A stretch of 64,000 nucleotides of DNA from Brevinema_A sp051649605 (GTDB lineage Bacteria; Spirochaetota; Brevinematia; Brevinematales; Brevinemataceae), in the NCBI GenBank assembly GCA_051649605.1, contig JBOFHK010000010.1:17919-81918 (forward strand), in the 5' to 3' direction. This document shows, in pieces, positions 17,906 through 27,171 of the stretch (positions within the stretch are counted from its first letter, which is position 1; each line of letters opens with the position of its first letter). The notes beneath the pieces are model-generated. The model searched no databases. It saw only the letters and a list, made by a program, of their open reading frames with translations, and was not told the DNA's origin. The translations under genes were made by a program, and so were the position numbers.

Positions 17906-17906
17906 G

Positions 17907-19358
17907 TTAACGGTCTTTATTTTTCCGCCATACTTGTTCTTTTTCCCACAATTGATTATAGTAATAGCCTTTTTGACTGAGACGGATTTTATGTTCCTCA
18001 GGTAATGGAATATAACGCCAAAAAACATAACGTGCATTTTGTTCTAGTTTTTGCATTCCTTGAGTTTCTTTAGTCATCCAAAGAAGGTAATCTGTAATAA
18101 ATAAAGTTTTTAGATCTCCTTTAAGTTTTGCTTCTAAATAATATTCATAATAACGACCAGTAATACCTTCTTCCATCCAGTAATACGATGCTATTTCTTT
18201 TGCTGCCTGCCAGCGTATATCGCCCATCGCCGTCAATAGAGAAAGATCAGGCGATCTCGTAAAAATAGGAAGTACCATCCGCCCCCGTCCAAATTGTTTG
18301 TTGTTGGGATCTAAAGGTTCCCAACATGCTCCTGTTATACCATATCCTGGTACTAAAATCATATAAGGTATAATATTCATTTGCTCGCCTTTATACGTTC
18401 TTTGAAATGCTTCGGGGTCTAAGGAAAGCCAGTTATTTAGTTTTTTTCGTACAATACTTCTAAAAAGATAATCTTTAGTCTCCCTAGGAAGAAAAGAAGA
18501 AGTCAAAAAAGGAAAAGGATTACCCTGTCGCCCTACCGTCATTTTCGCCATTTGGCGTATATTTACTACCTCAGATACAATTTTATCCCTATTAAGATCA
18601 ACATAATTCTCTGTTGTCGCTTTTTCTTCACGAGCAATCTCATCCAGGGCATCCTGTGCTTTTCTCATGGTTCTAGCACTAGCAGTAATTTCTTTATTTA
18701 TTTTTTTCAGCTCTTTTTGAAGTAGTACAATTTCATCGACTGCTTTATTTTGTTCATGAGTCCAAACCCCTGTATAACCTGTACTTTCTTCTAATAAATC
18801 TTCTTTAATAATTCCAACAACATGGGTAAGATTATGCAATATTTGGGAACGGTGTTTTTTAAAGTTTTCAAATCGTCTATTTTCAACACTCAATAAACCT
18901 GCATGTTTTTCCTGTCTCGTACTTAGTTGCCGCGGTGCTTCCGTCTTCGGCTGCTCTGTTTCATCTCCAGAAGATGGTTTTATTTTACCATTAACGATCC
19001 CTTGAAGCCATTCATCGATATAAAAAATCGTTTCGTTCTCATAATCTACAGGAGTATCAACGTGATTAAGAATAAATTTTTGATCTTCAGGAGAGAGACT
19101 CCGAAGATCAACAAGCCCATATCTCAAAAATAAACGCTTTGCCATACTGAGATCAGGATTAATCATAACTGCAACTTTACTATATAATTCCCAAAATAAA
19201 CTAGTTAATTTATCCCGAAATAGGCGTTTTTCTTCTTTATCTTTAGAAATTTCATATTTTTTCTTGGTCTCTAAGAAACGTTCTACTAAAATTTCATCAA
19301 TACCTAAGAGTAATTTTTTAATAAAACTGTTTTCAGGTAGTGAGTTGTATAGTGACAT
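17907..19358 (-). CDS. Conserved-looking spirochaete protein of unknown function
   Basis: A 483-residue soluble protein with no signal peptide. Residues 1-130 are mostly helical; a Lys/Glu-rich coiled-coil-like stretch spans about 155-255 (IVLLQKELKKINKEI, RTMRKAQDALDEIAREEK); the last 200 residues form a Trp/Tyr-rich globular part (MILVPGYGITGACWEPLDP, IRWQAAKEIASYYWMEEG, RYVFWRYIPLPEE). I do not recognise the family. The promoter region has a sigma-28-like site (TAAA-N16-GCCGATAC) about 60 bases upstream, which suggests expression with late flagellar genes. The gene is monocistronic. AAGGAAG precedes the ATG. Confidence 0.75.
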   Translation of the reverse strand: MSLYNSLPENSFIKKLLLGIDEILVERFLETKKKYEISKDKEEKRLFRDKLTSLFWELYSKVAVMINPDLSMAKRLFLRYGLVDLRSLSPEDQKFILNHVDTPVDYENETIFYIDEWLQGIVNGKIKPSSGDETEQPKTEAPRQLSTRQEKHAGLLSVENRRFENFKKHRSQILHNLTHVVGIIKEDLLEESTGYTGVWTHEQNKAVDEIVLLQKELKKINKEITASARTMRKAQDALDEIAREEKATTENYVDLNRDKIVSEVVNIRQMAKMTVGRQGNPFPFLTSSFLPRETKDYLFRSIVRKKLNNWLSLDPEAFQRTYKGEQMNIIPYMILVPGYGITGACWEPLDPNNKQFGRGRMVLPIFTRSPDLSLLTAMGDIRWQAAKEIASYYWMEEGITGRYYEYYLEAKLKGDLKTLFITDYLLWMTKETQGMQKLEQNARYVFWRYIPLPEEHKIRLSQKGYYYNQLWEKEQVWRKNKDR

Positions 19359-19386
19359 GCGACTTCCTTGTTTATTTTATGGTTTT

Positions 19387-19410
19387 GATACATTAACCCT
19401 TTAATGTATC
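19387..19410. repeat. Perfect hairpin in the leader of the 483-residue gene
   Basis: GATACATTAA (19387-19396) and TTAATGTATC (19401-19410) are exact reverse complements around a four-base loop. On the minus strand the hairpin begins inside the putative sigma-28 -10 box, so it would be in the start of the transcript. It could be an operator or an RNA-stabilising 5' stem; it lacks a T tract. Confidence 0.5.
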
Positions 19411-19434
19411 GGCAATTATAAAAATAGTATTTAA
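19404..19434 (-). promoter_or_regulatory. Putative FliA (sigma-28) promoter of the 483-residue gene
   Basis: Read on the minus strand, TAAA is followed after 16 bases by GCCGATAC, seven of eight bases identical to the sigma-28 -10 consensus GCCGATAA. The usual spacing is 15. It lies upstream of the start at 19358. The remaining bases up to 19650 hold the murI promoter and otherwise nothing I recognise. Confidence 0.5.
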
Positions 19435-19583
19435 TAATTTTTATGTTTACCAAAAGTGTTATTATATAAATTATGGTGATTTTATATCATATGTGTAAAA
19501 AACGACACAATACCTAAGTAATCGCATATTCATAATATAAAAAGAAACCTAAAAATAACTAATAAATTATTCTTTATTAATAC

Positions 19584-19612
19584 TTGTATAATACACGTTA
19601 ATTTAGTATAAT
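19584..19612 (+). promoter_or_regulatory. Sigma-70 promoter of murI
   Basis: TTGTAT (19584-19589), a 17-base spacer and TATAAT (19607-19612) lie about 40 bases upstream of the murI start. Confidence 0.7.
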
Positions 19613-19651
19613 ATCTACTAATGGGATTTATTTTAATTTAAAGGTGGTTCT

Positions 19652-20407
19652 ATGCCTTTTATTGGTGTTTTTGACTCTGGGCTGGGAGGGCTAAGCATCT
19701 TAAAAGCACTTCATCAGCAATTTCCTGATGAACATTTTGTTTATTTAGCGGATAGCCTTAATATACCTTACGGAGATAAAAGCCAACAAGAACTATCCGA
19801 AATATTTTATAAAAATATTAACTATTTTAAAGGCAGTAAAGGGATCATCATCGCCTGCAATACCATGAGCAGTTTTTTAGAATACCAAACAACAACATTT
19901 CCTATACCTCTTATTGGAGTTATTCGTTCTTTAATTAGTAGCACTAATATTGATTATAATAATATTCAAGGAGTGGGGGTCTTAGGAACTACTTTTACGA
20001 TCAATCAAAGAGCTTATTTAAAAATTTTTGAATCGATTAAACCTAAATACCCTATATTCCAAATCGCAGCTCCTCTTTTAGTACCCGCAATAGAAAATAA
20101 TGATCCTGAATTGGACTCTCTTTGTCGCTATTATATTGATCAGTTACCTAGTGAAATTTCTCATTTAATTTTAGGGTGTACACATTATAATTTATTACTA
20201 GAGAAAATTCAATACCAATACAAAAATTTAACTATTATTGATCCTTATAAACGGATTATACAGACAGCCGAGCCTTTAATTACAAAAAAAAATACAGGGC
20301 TAATCAAACCAATAACTTTTTTAACAACCAAATATAATAAGTCCTTACACAAAAATTCAGAGAAAATTATGCAGCAAAAAATTGAGTGGACGATCATTTC
20401 CTTATAA
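19652..20407 (+). CDS. murI: Glutamate racemase
   Basis: The 251-residue enzyme converts L- to D-glutamate for peptidoglycan. Both catalytic cysteines are visible: IIACNTMSS (near residue 70) and LGCTHYNLL (near 177), with the N-terminal GVFDSGLGGLSILKAL loop. The length is slightly below the usual 260-270. AAGGTGG precedes the ATG and a strong promoter lies upstream. It begins a rightward run of housekeeping genes (a SurA-like gene, nusB, mazG, recG) with gaps of a few to about 30 bases. Confidence 0.95.
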   Translation: MPFIGVFDSGLGGLSILKALHQQFPDEHFVYLADSLNIPYGDKSQQELSEIFYKNINYFKGSKGIIIACNTMSSFLEYQTTTFPIPLIGVIRSLISSTNIDYNNIQGVGVLGTTFTINQRAYLKIFESIKPKYPIFQIAAPLLVPAIENNDPELDSLCRYYIDQLPSEISHLILGCTHYNLLLEKIQYQYKNLTIIDPYKRIIQTAEPLITKKNTGLIKPITFLTTKYNKSLHKNSEKIMQQKIEWTIISL

Positions 20408-20421
20408 AAATAGGAGTATTT

Positions 20422-21471
20422 ATGAAAAAATTTATTTTAACAATATTAGTTTTTGGAATTTTTACAATCACCCCTGCTGCTATTATTAACCAAGTTATTG
20501 TTAGTGTTGGTGATATTGCCATCACAAGCTACGATATTCAGCAAATGCAAGATTTTGAAGGAAAATTAGTTCCAACACGTCCTACCGCCAATGAAGCACT
20601 AGAAAAACTAATCTCTATGGCTGCTTTATTGGTAGTTGCAGAAAGTTCCTCAGAGTATTATATGAGTGAAGCAGAATTAAGAAACAATATTGCTGCTACG
20701 ACTAATAATCCCTCTGATCCAAGTAGTGAGCAACGAAAAAAACTTTACGAAGACCATAGCGAAATATACCGCATGACACTACGGGCTGATAAAGTCAAAC
20801 GTGGAATGATATTCACTGACCTTAATGTTAAATCAGAGATCAATACCCCTATCTCACTGCAAGAATCCCAAAAATTTTACAACCAAAATAGAGCATTATT
20901 CAAAGACGCACCTTACCCAAAATTTGACTTAATTGTCTTCGCAGTAGAGATCTCCCCGAAATGGAGCTTATCAGAACTTACTACCGTAGAAGAACAAATG
21001 CAACAACTTGCTAATGATCTTAATACCTCTAGTGATTATAATAAACTTAGAAGAAAATATTCTTCTCTAAAGTTTACTTCCTTTTCTGGGAGAACAGGAT
21101 TATTTGATCCAGAAATTTTGATGACTCAAAAAAAAATCCCCAATGAAGTTTTAGGGATTTCACACCAGCCTGTTTTAGATTTAGGGCCTATCAAAATTCC
21201 TATGAAAAAAAATACAGGGATTTTCATTCCTCAACCTATTCCATTTCAGAGTACGGGGATTTCTACCTATTTGACACTAAAAATCATCGAGATTATCGAA
21301 CCTACTCAATTATCTTTTGATGAATCACTTCCTAAAATCGAAGAGATGATTAAATTTCAGCGAGGCGAGGCTGCCGTCCAAAAATCAATAAAAAAAAGAA
21401 TTACTGATGGACAAATCACCCTTACTCCCTCCAGTAATGCTTACAATAACGTATTGAAAAAATTTAGATAA
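20422..21471 (+). CDS. SurA-like periplasmic chaperone (SurA N-terminal domain)
   Basis: A 349-residue exported protein. A signal peptide (MKKFILTILVFGIFTITPAA) is followed by the SurA-type opening NQVIVSVGDIAITSYDIQQM and a helical domain; the later half has a region where parvulin proline isomerase repeats would be, but I do not see a convincing parvulin active site. It probably binds outer-membrane protein precursors in the periplasm. An earlier in-frame start overlaps murI, but ATG at 20422 is chosen because TAGGAG lies before it and it begins the signal peptide. It lies 14 bases after murI. Confidence 0.75.
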   Translation: MKKFILTILVFGIFTITPAAIINQVIVSVGDIAITSYDIQQMQDFEGKLVPTRPTANEALEKLISMAALLVVAESSSEYYMSEAELRNNIAATTNNPSDPSSEQRKKLYEDHSEIYRMTLRADKVKRGMIFTDLNVKSEINTPISLQESQKFYNQNRALFKDAPYPKFDLIVFAVEISPKWSLSELTTVEEQMQQLANDLNTSSDYNKLRRKYSSLKFTSFSGRTGLFDPEILMTQKKIPNEVLGISHQPVLDLGPIKIPMKKNTGIFIPQPIPFQSTGISTYLTLKIIEIIEPTQLSFDESLPKIEEMIKFQRGEAAVQKSIKKRITDGQITLTPSSNAYNNVLKKFR

Positions 21472-21502
21472 CAGAAAAGAATATACATTAGGAATATATA
21501 AT

Positions 21503-22000
21503 ATGAAAGAAAAAAAATTAAGTGCCCGTCGTTGTGGTCGTCTATTAACAATTTTATACTTTAAAGATTATCTATTAAGCGAATCTTTTGAGCATATTCC
21601 ACCTCATTACATTAGTCAATTAGAAGATTTCATCCCTGAATTCTCTCTTCTTCCTGATAAGATCCAACAACAAGCTTTAAAATTTGCCCACGATCTTGCA
21701 CAAAATATATTTAACGATAAAAAAAATCTGATCCAAACCATCACCGAATATAGTAAAAATCGTAGCTGGGATCGATTTTATCCTTTAGATAAAGCACTTT
21801 TATTAGTGGGTACGCACAGCTTACAGCAAGATATTTCTGCTTTAATTGTTAAAGAGATTCTTATCAGTAGTGATATTTTAGAAAATCACCATGCTGCTCC
21901 TTACTTATCTGGGATTCTCAAAAGTATTGCAGAAAAACAAGACGGCACCAGCCCAATAATCAAAAAACATACTAAAATTCGTCTTAAAACCTCCCTTTAA
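21503..22000 (+). CDS. nusB: Transcription antitermination protein NusB
   Basis: A 165-residue all-helical protein matching NusB: N-terminal SARRCGRLLTILYFKDYLL, then NRSWDRFYPLDKALLLVG and the terminal helix ALIVKEILISSDILENHHAAPYLSGILKSI. NusB with NusE (S10) binds boxA in rRNA leaders. It is a little longer than average because of a basic C-terminal tail. It lies between the SurA-like gene and mazG, with a weak ribosome binding site. Confidence 0.85.
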   Translation: MKEKKLSARRCGRLLTILYFKDYLLSESFEHIPPHYISQLEDFIPEFSLLPDKIQQQALKFAHDLAQNIFNDKKNLIQTITEYSKNRSWDRFYPLDKALLLVGTHSLQQDISALIVKEILISSDILENHHAAPYLSGILKSIAEKQDGTSPIIKKHTKIRLKTSL

Positions 22001-22009
22001 GGATTTTCT

Positions 22010-22630
22010 ATGATAAAAAAATCTCTTGAAGAATTATACAAAATCATTGAAATACTCCGCTCCGAGCAAGGTTGCCCTTGGGATAAAACTCAAACATTAC
22101 AATCTTTAGATTCCTTATTTTTAGAAGAGTGTTTTGAATTGTCAGAAGCGATTCACTCCCAAGATCGAATCGCCATTACCGAAGAGCTGGGAGATGTTTC
22201 GTTCATGCTACTTTTACTCAGCCATATTGCTCATCAAGATAATATTTGCAATCTCTCTGAGGTATACCGACAAGCAAAAGAGAAATTAATTTTTCGTCAT
22301 CCCCATGTATTTGGAGATCTTACTTTGTCTTCTCAAGAAGAAATTATTGCCAATTGGGAAGCTCTCAAAAAGCAAGAAAAAACTGAACGTAATAGTATTT
22401 TTGAGGGAATCCCCAAATCTTTACCAGAAATGATACGTTTTGACAAGCTCATGAGAAAACTCAGTAACAATCATCAAAATATCCAAGATTATAAAGATAC
22501 CAATAATTCGCCCCAATCTGAATTAAAAAATCTCTTGATCCAATACGCTTCCGAAGGATTTAGTATTTCAAAAATGGTAAAAGAAATTAATACAGAGATT
22601 GAGCAGTCTGCTCGCCAAAAAGGATTATAA
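22010..22630 (+). CDS. mazG: Nucleoside triphosphate pyrophosphohydrolase MazG
   Basis: A 206-residue house-cleaning enzyme that hydrolyses NTPs to NMPs. The N-terminal MazG domain contains GCPWDKTQTLQSL, the metal ligands EECFELSEAI and EELGDVSFMLLLL. E. coli MazG has two such domains (263 residues); here the second is short and degenerate (about 145-206), so one active domain is likely. It starts nine bases after nusB and ends eight bases before recG, with the start codon context GGATTTTCT-ATG giving only a modest ribosome binding site. Confidence 0.9.
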   Translation: MIKKSLEELYKIIEILRSEQGCPWDKTQTLQSLDSLFLEECFELSEAIHSQDRIAITEELGDVSFMLLLLSHIAHQDNICNLSEVYRQAKEKLIFRHPHVFGDLTLSSQEEIIANWEALKKQEKTERNSIFEGIPKSLPEMIRFDKLMRKLSNNHQNIQDYKDTNNSPQSELKNLLIQYASEGFSISKMVKEINTEIEQSARQKGL

Positions 22631-22638
22631 TTGCTATT

Positions 22639-24690
22639 ATGAAAATCCCTGAATTACAGCATATTCCTATTGCTCAGCACTATACTCCCCGTCAAACAGC
22701 ATTATTAAAAAAAATTGGGGTTTTCACCATCGAGGATCTCCTCACCTATTTTCCTTTCCGTTATGAAGATAGAAGCCGTATCTCTCTTTTAGCAGATTTA
22801 ATTATTACTCAAGAACCAGGAGTAATCAAAGCAGAAGTGGTTTCTCATCAAAATTTTTTTTGGAATAAAAAAAGACAAACAAAAATTGTGGTTAAAGATT
22901 CTTCGGCTGCAGCTGAACTTGTTGCGTTTAATATGCGAGGGATTGTTCAATCAATGCCTATAGGGGCAGAATTTTATATCTATGGAAAGTTTGAATTTCG
23001 CTTTAATACAATCCAAGCCTCTTCTTTTGAATTTGAAAGTCCTGAAAAATTTACTGCCCCAACTTCTGTTCTAGGAAGATTGTTACCAATTTACCGCCTT
23101 ACCGAAGGGCTCCGCTTAAAGGAATTTTTTAAAATTCTTCAAAAAACTTTTGATCTGTACCAACAAGATATTCAAGATCCTATACCTGATTATTTTCGAG
23201 AAAACCGTAAACTTCTCTCCAAACAAGAATGCCTTCTCTTTCTTCATTTCCCCCAACAAATAGCTCAGATAGAAAAAGCTCGTATTAGAGGAGCTTATGA
23301 AGAGTTTCTTGGAACACGAATCACCTTAGAACTAAAACGACTTTCAGAAACTAAAGTTTCTAAAAAACAGCGTTATCCAGATAAACAAATTTTAGAACAA
23401 TTTTACAAAATCCTTCCTTTTGAGCTAACTTCCGCACAATACCGTGTTATCCAAGAAATCAATGCCGATCTCAATCAAGAATATGCTATGCACCGTTTGG
23501 TACAAGGAGATGTAGGTTCAGGTAAAACAAGTGTAGCTCTAGCAGCGATGCTTTTAGCAGCCTCAAACGGACACCAAGTAGCTCTCCTAAGCCCTACAGA
23601 AGTTCTTGCTTTCCAGCATTATAAAAAAATTAAACCCATCGCCGATCAACTAAACATCCCTTGTGCTTTATTGACTGGGAGTTTTTCGGTAAAAGAACGG
23701 AGACCTATTTTAGAAGGACTAAAAGAAGGAACAATCCCTATTATTATCGGAACTCATGCCTTATTCCAAACAGAAATACTATATCACAATCTCAGTTTAG
23801 TAATCATCGACGAACAGCATAAATTTGGTGTAGAACAACGAGGGCAATTGATTGCAAAAGGTGAGAATCCTGATATTTTGGTGATGACTGCAACTCCTAT
23901 TCCTCGGACAATTACGCTTTCGCTCTATGGAGATTTAGATATTTCGATTATAGACGAGCTCCCTCTTGGACGCCAAAAAATCATTACCAAACAAATCACT
24001 GCACGTAATTATCAAAGTATGATCCATGCCCTTAATACCGAAATTCAAAAAGGAAGGCAGGTTTTTATTGTTTGCCCTTTTATCGAAGACAACGAAAAAA
24101 TTGCTTCGGTAAAATCTGTAGAACAGGTTTATCAGGAATTTCAAAGCTTATTTCCTCAGTACCATATTAGTATGATCCATGGTAAAATGAGCCAAGACAC
24201 CAAAGATCAAATTATGCAAGATTTTTCTTTAAATAAAAGCCCTATTTTGATCGCTACAACAGTCATCGAAGTAGGAATCGATATTCCTAATGCGACGGTC
24301 ATGATTATCGAGAATGCTGAACGCTTTGGACTAGCACAATTACACCAATTAAGAGGTCGAATCGGAAGAGGAAGTCATGAATCTTACTGTTTTGCAGTTA
24401 ACTACAGTAGTGATACCCGCCTAGAAATTTTTTGTTCGACCGAAGATGGGTTTAAAATTGCCGAAGAAGATCTCAAAATACGAGGACCTGGAGAAATCTT
24501 AGGCACTCGCCAAACAGGTATGCCTATTTTTAAATTAGCCGATTTTATAAAAGATCAAAAAATTCTTCAAGCTGCTGTCAATGATGCTCATCTTATTATC
24601 ACTAAAGACCCTCAACTCCAACTCCCTATTCATCATTCTTTATTGAGGTTTTTAGAATTTGACCATTCTTTCCGAATTTTTTCAGGATAA
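22639..24690 (+). CDS. recG: ATP-dependent DNA helicase RecG
   Basis: A 683-residue superfamily 2 helicase that reverses stalled forks and branch-migrates Holliday junctions. It has the N-terminal wedge OB domain (about 60-150), Walker A GDVGSGKTSVA near residue 293, the DEQH box IIDEQHKFGVEQRG, motif III MTATPIPRTI, and motif VI QLHQLRGRIGRG. The C-terminal TRG region is present (EEDLKIRGPGEILGTRQTG). The length is typical. It is the last gene of the murI-recG run. No clear ribosome binding site precedes ATG at 22639, suggesting coupling to mazG. Confidence 0.96.
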   Translation: MKIPELQHIPIAQHYTPRQTALLKKIGVFTIEDLLTYFPFRYEDRSRISLLADLIITQEPGVIKAEVVSHQNFFWNKKRQTKIVVKDSSAAAELVAFNMRGIVQSMPIGAEFYIYGKFEFRFNTIQASSFEFESPEKFTAPTSVLGRLLPIYRLTEGLRLKEFFKILQKTFDLYQQDIQDPIPDYFRENRKLLSKQECLLFLHFPQQIAQIEKARIRGAYEEFLGTRITLELKRLSETKVSKKQRYPDKQILEQFYKILPFELTSAQYRVIQEINADLNQEYAMHRLVQGDVGSGKTSVALAAMLLAASNGHQVALLSPTEVLAFQHYKKIKPIADQLNIPCALLTGSFSVKERRPILEGLKEGTIPIIIGTHALFQTEILYHNLSLVIIDEQHKFGVEQRGQLIAKGENPDILVMTATPIPRTITLSLYGDLDISIIDELPLGRQKIITKQITARNYQSMIHALNTEIQKGRQVFIVCPFIEDNEKIASVKSVEQVYQEFQSLFPQYHISMIHGKMSQDTKDQIMQDFSLNKSPILIATTVIEVGIDIPNATVMIIENAERFGLAQLHQLRGRIGRGSHESYCFAVNYSSDTRLEIFCSTEDGFKIAEEDLKIRGPGEILGTRQTGMPIFKLADFIKDQKILQAAVNDAHLIITKDPQLQLPIHHSLLRFLEFDHSFRIFSG

Positions 24691-24851
24691 ATATATTTCT
24701 TTCATTAAAAAATATCTTTTTAATCTCTACTTATCATTCTGTCAAAAATACTCTTTAAATTATTCTAGACTTCTAACAATTAATTGAACATTATAAACTG
24801 TATACCCTAAATTCAAAGTGCAAAGTATTATCTTCTTTTTCTATTTTCTAT

Positions 24852-24880
24852 TAAAGTTTTTAAGAATCATCCTCCGATAC
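24852..24880 (+). promoter_or_regulatory. Putative sigma-28 promoter of the flagellin genes
   Basis: TAAAGTTT (24852-24859) matches the sigma-28 -35 consensus exactly and TCCGATAC (24873-24880) matches the -10 box at six of eight bases, but the spacer is 13 rather than 11 bases. It lies about 140 bases before the first flagellin start. The other parts of this 332-base gap are AT-rich and show nothing else I recognise. Confidence 0.45.
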
Positions 24881-25022
24881 AAAGTATAGAAATAAGATTC
24901 TATATTAATTAATATTATTACGATTAAATTGGAAAAAAAATTGTAGTAAAGAAATAAGTGTTAATAAAATATTTATTTTAAACAAAAACAATAAATTCGT
25001 TACATGATTCAAGGAGGATATC

Positions 25023-25883
25023 ATGATCATCAACAATAACATCAGTGCTATTTTTGGCAATCGCCAATTAGCAATTGATACTGCCATGACTGATAAAAAC
25101 ATGGAAAAATTATCATCAGGCATGAGGATTAATAGGGCTGGAGACGATGCTTCAGGGCTAGCCGTTTCCGAAAAAATGAGATCTCAAATCCGTGGTTTGA
25201 ATCAAGCTCTCAGAAATACTCAAGATGGTGTATCTTTCATTCAAACTACAGAAGGATATCTACAAGAAGTGGGCAACGCGCTTCAAAGAGTTCGAGAATT
25301 AGCAGTACAAGCATCAAACGGTATTTATACCGATGAAGATCGAAGCTATATTCAAGTAGAAGTTGAACAAATGGTTTCTGAGATTGATCGAATCGGATCT
25401 CATGCTCAATTCAACGGACTTAAAATGCTTTCTGGAATGTTTGCACAGGCAACAGCAGAAAACACCCCGCCTTCAGAAATGTATCTCCACCTTGGAGCAA
25501 ATATGGATGAAAGAGTGCAAGTATTTATCAATACGATGAATAGCACAGCATTAGGGCTCAGAAATAGTGGTACAAACGAAAGTATTTCTATTGCGAATCA
25601 AGATAGTTCTAACCTTGCTATTGGTGTGGTTGACCAAGCTCTTTCCCAAGTCAATGCTCAACGAGCAAATCTTGGTGCTTACCAAAACCGTTTAGAATCT
25701 GCAACTCGAAGTATCATGATTGGAGCAGAAAATCTCCAAGCTGCCGAATCCCGTATCCGTGATACAAATATGGCTCAAGAATCTAGCTTATTAGCAAAAA
25801 ATCAAGTGTTGTCCCAAGCTGCTACTGCTATGTTAGCACAAGCAAACCAAAGACCACAGATGGTTTTACAGTTACTAAGATAA
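25023..25883 (+). CDS. flaB: Flagellar filament core protein FlaB (first copy)
   Basis: A 286-residue spirochaete flagellin. The N-terminal D0/D1 part (MIINNNISAIFGNRQ, KLSSGMRINRAGDDASGLA) and the C-terminal coil (AAESRIRDTNMAQESSLLAK through QRPQMVLQLL) are conserved, while the middle is short, as in periplasmic flagellar core proteins. It assembles into filaments in the periplasmic space, so no signal peptide is present; it is exported by the flagellar type III system. AAGGAGG precedes the ATG. A second, related flagellin gene follows after 119 bases. Confidence 0.96.
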   Translation: MIINNNISAIFGNRQLAIDTAMTDKNMEKLSSGMRINRAGDDASGLAVSEKMRSQIRGLNQALRNTQDGVSFIQTTEGYLQEVGNALQRVRELAVQASNGIYTDEDRSYIQVEVEQMVSEIDRIGSHAQFNGLKMLSGMFAQATAENTPPSEMYLHLGANMDERVQVFINTMNSTALGLRNSGTNESISIANQDSSNLAIGVVDQALSQVNAQRANLGAYQNRLESATRSIMIGAENLQAAESRIRDTNMAQESSLLAKNQVLSQAATAMLAQANQRPQMVLQLLR

Positions 25884-26002
25884 TATAATAAATCATTATA
25901 TTATTACCTTCTTGATATAGATCGTTCTGTATTTATAAATCATTTATAAAGAGACTCTGCTCTATTTCAAGGACGAATGTATATTCAAGGAGGAAATAAT
26001 AT

Positions 26003-26923
26003 ATGATTATTAACAATAATATTAGTTCTATTTTTGCAAATAGACAATCTAATACTATAGATGGTAAAGTTACAAAAGATATGAAACAATTATCATCTGG
26101 GATGCGTATTAACAGCGGTGCAGATGATGCTTCGGGATTGGCTGTTTCCGAAAAAATGCGTACCCAAATTCGTGGTTTGAACCAAGCAATGAGAAACACT
26201 CAAGATGCCACGTCTTTTATTCAAACAACAGAAGGGTATTTGCAAGAAGTTACAAATTCTTTGCAAAGAGTTAGAGAGTTGACGGTACAAGGTGCCAATG
26301 GTATTTATACTGATGAAGATCGTGGATACCTCAATTTAGAAATACAATTACTTGTAGAAGAAATTGATCGTGTTTCCGATACTGCTCAATTTAATACTAT
26401 GACAATGCTCAACGGTCGATTCGCTCAGCCGTTAGTCGTAGCACCAACAGATACTGATGTTGGAGTTGCCGTTGCAGACACACCTCCTATTGCTACCCCT
26501 AATAATGCTAGTAATGGACTATTATTACATATTGGTCCAAACCAAGACAATAATGTCCAACTATACATTAGAAAACTGAGTGCATCAGGATTAGGGTTAA
26601 GAGATGGAGACGGTACTGTAACTATAGGTACTTCCAATGCTGAAATGGCAAATCTATCTATTGGTAAAATTGATAATGCATTACGTGAAATTACCAGTCA
26701 ACGAACAGAGTTAGGAGCTTACCAAAACAGATTTGAGAGTGTATATCAAGGCTTATACATTGCTTATGAAAATACTGTTGCTGCAGAATCTCGTATCCGT
26801 GATACTGATATGGCTCGCGGTGTCAGTGAGTTGATTAAAAATCAAATTCTGCAACAAGCTTCTGTATCAATGATTGCTCAAGCGAACTTAAAACCTCAAA
26901 TGATCCTATCGCTTTTATCATAA
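26003..26923 (+). CDS. flaB: Flagellar filament core protein FlaB (second copy)
   Basis: A 306-residue paralogue of the preceding flagellin, sharing the N-terminal SSGMRIN-GADDASGLAVSEKM region and the C-terminal AAESRIRDTDMARG coil. The main difference is a longer, Thr/Pro/Val-rich central segment (about residues 140-170, ATPNNASNG) that would lie on the filament surface. Differences in core residues suggest the two are not recent copies. CAAGGAGG precedes the start. A strong terminator follows, so the pair forms one transcription unit or two with a short leader. No sigma-28-like site was found in the 119-base gap. Confidence 0.95.
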   Translation: MIINNNISSIFANRQSNTIDGKVTKDMKQLSSGMRINSGADDASGLAVSEKMRTQIRGLNQAMRNTQDATSFIQTTEGYLQEVTNSLQRVRELTVQGANGIYTDEDRGYLNLEIQLLVEEIDRVSDTAQFNTMTMLNGRFAQPLVVAPTDTDVGVAVADTPPIATPNNASNGLLLHIGPNQDNNVQLYIRKLSASGLGLRDGDGTVTIGTSNAEMANLSIGKIDNALREITSQRTELGAYQNRFESVYQGLYIAYENTVAAESRIRDTDMARGVSELIKNQILQQASVSMIAQANLKPQMILSLLS

Positions 26924-26962
26924 CTCTAATCCTATATCAGAGTTAGAGTCTCTTTTTAATCC

Positions 26963-26996
26963 ATAAAGCCCTAGAATAATCTAGGGCTTTATTTTT
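26963..26996 (+). terminator. Rho-independent terminator after the flagellin genes
   Basis: A perfect 13-base stem (26963-26975 with 26980-26992; core AGCCCTAGA/TCTAGGGCT) with a four-base loop is followed by a T run. Confidence 0.92.
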
Positions 26997-27107
26997 ACCA
27001 GCACCTTAAAATATCTTATATTAATGATCATTACTTCCTAATTTAACAACAATTAAGGAAAAAGCATCCTATACAAGGATTACTAAAGATTCACACCTAA
27101 ACTACTA

Positions 27108-27136
27108 TTGCAATAAAAATAATATTCTGCTATAAT
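27108..27136 (+). promoter_or_regulatory. Sigma-70 promoter of ileS
   Basis: TTGCAA (27108-27113), a 17-base spacer and TATAAT (27131-27136). Transcription would begin near 27143, only five bases before an in-frame ATG at 27148, which supports the start at 27172. Confidence 0.75.
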
Positions 27137-27171
27137 ATAAAAAATTTATGATCCAAATTGAGGGCAGAGTA

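Noticed and set aside
25884..26002. Terminator between the two flagellin genes
   Set aside because: A stem TAATATAAT/ATTATATTA exists but is wholly A/T and lacks a T tract, so termination is not supported.
26924..27171. T-box or other riboswitch before ileS
   Set aside because: The promoter at 27108-27136 leaves a leader of about 30 bases, too short for a T-box; the upstream hairpin is the flagellin terminator.
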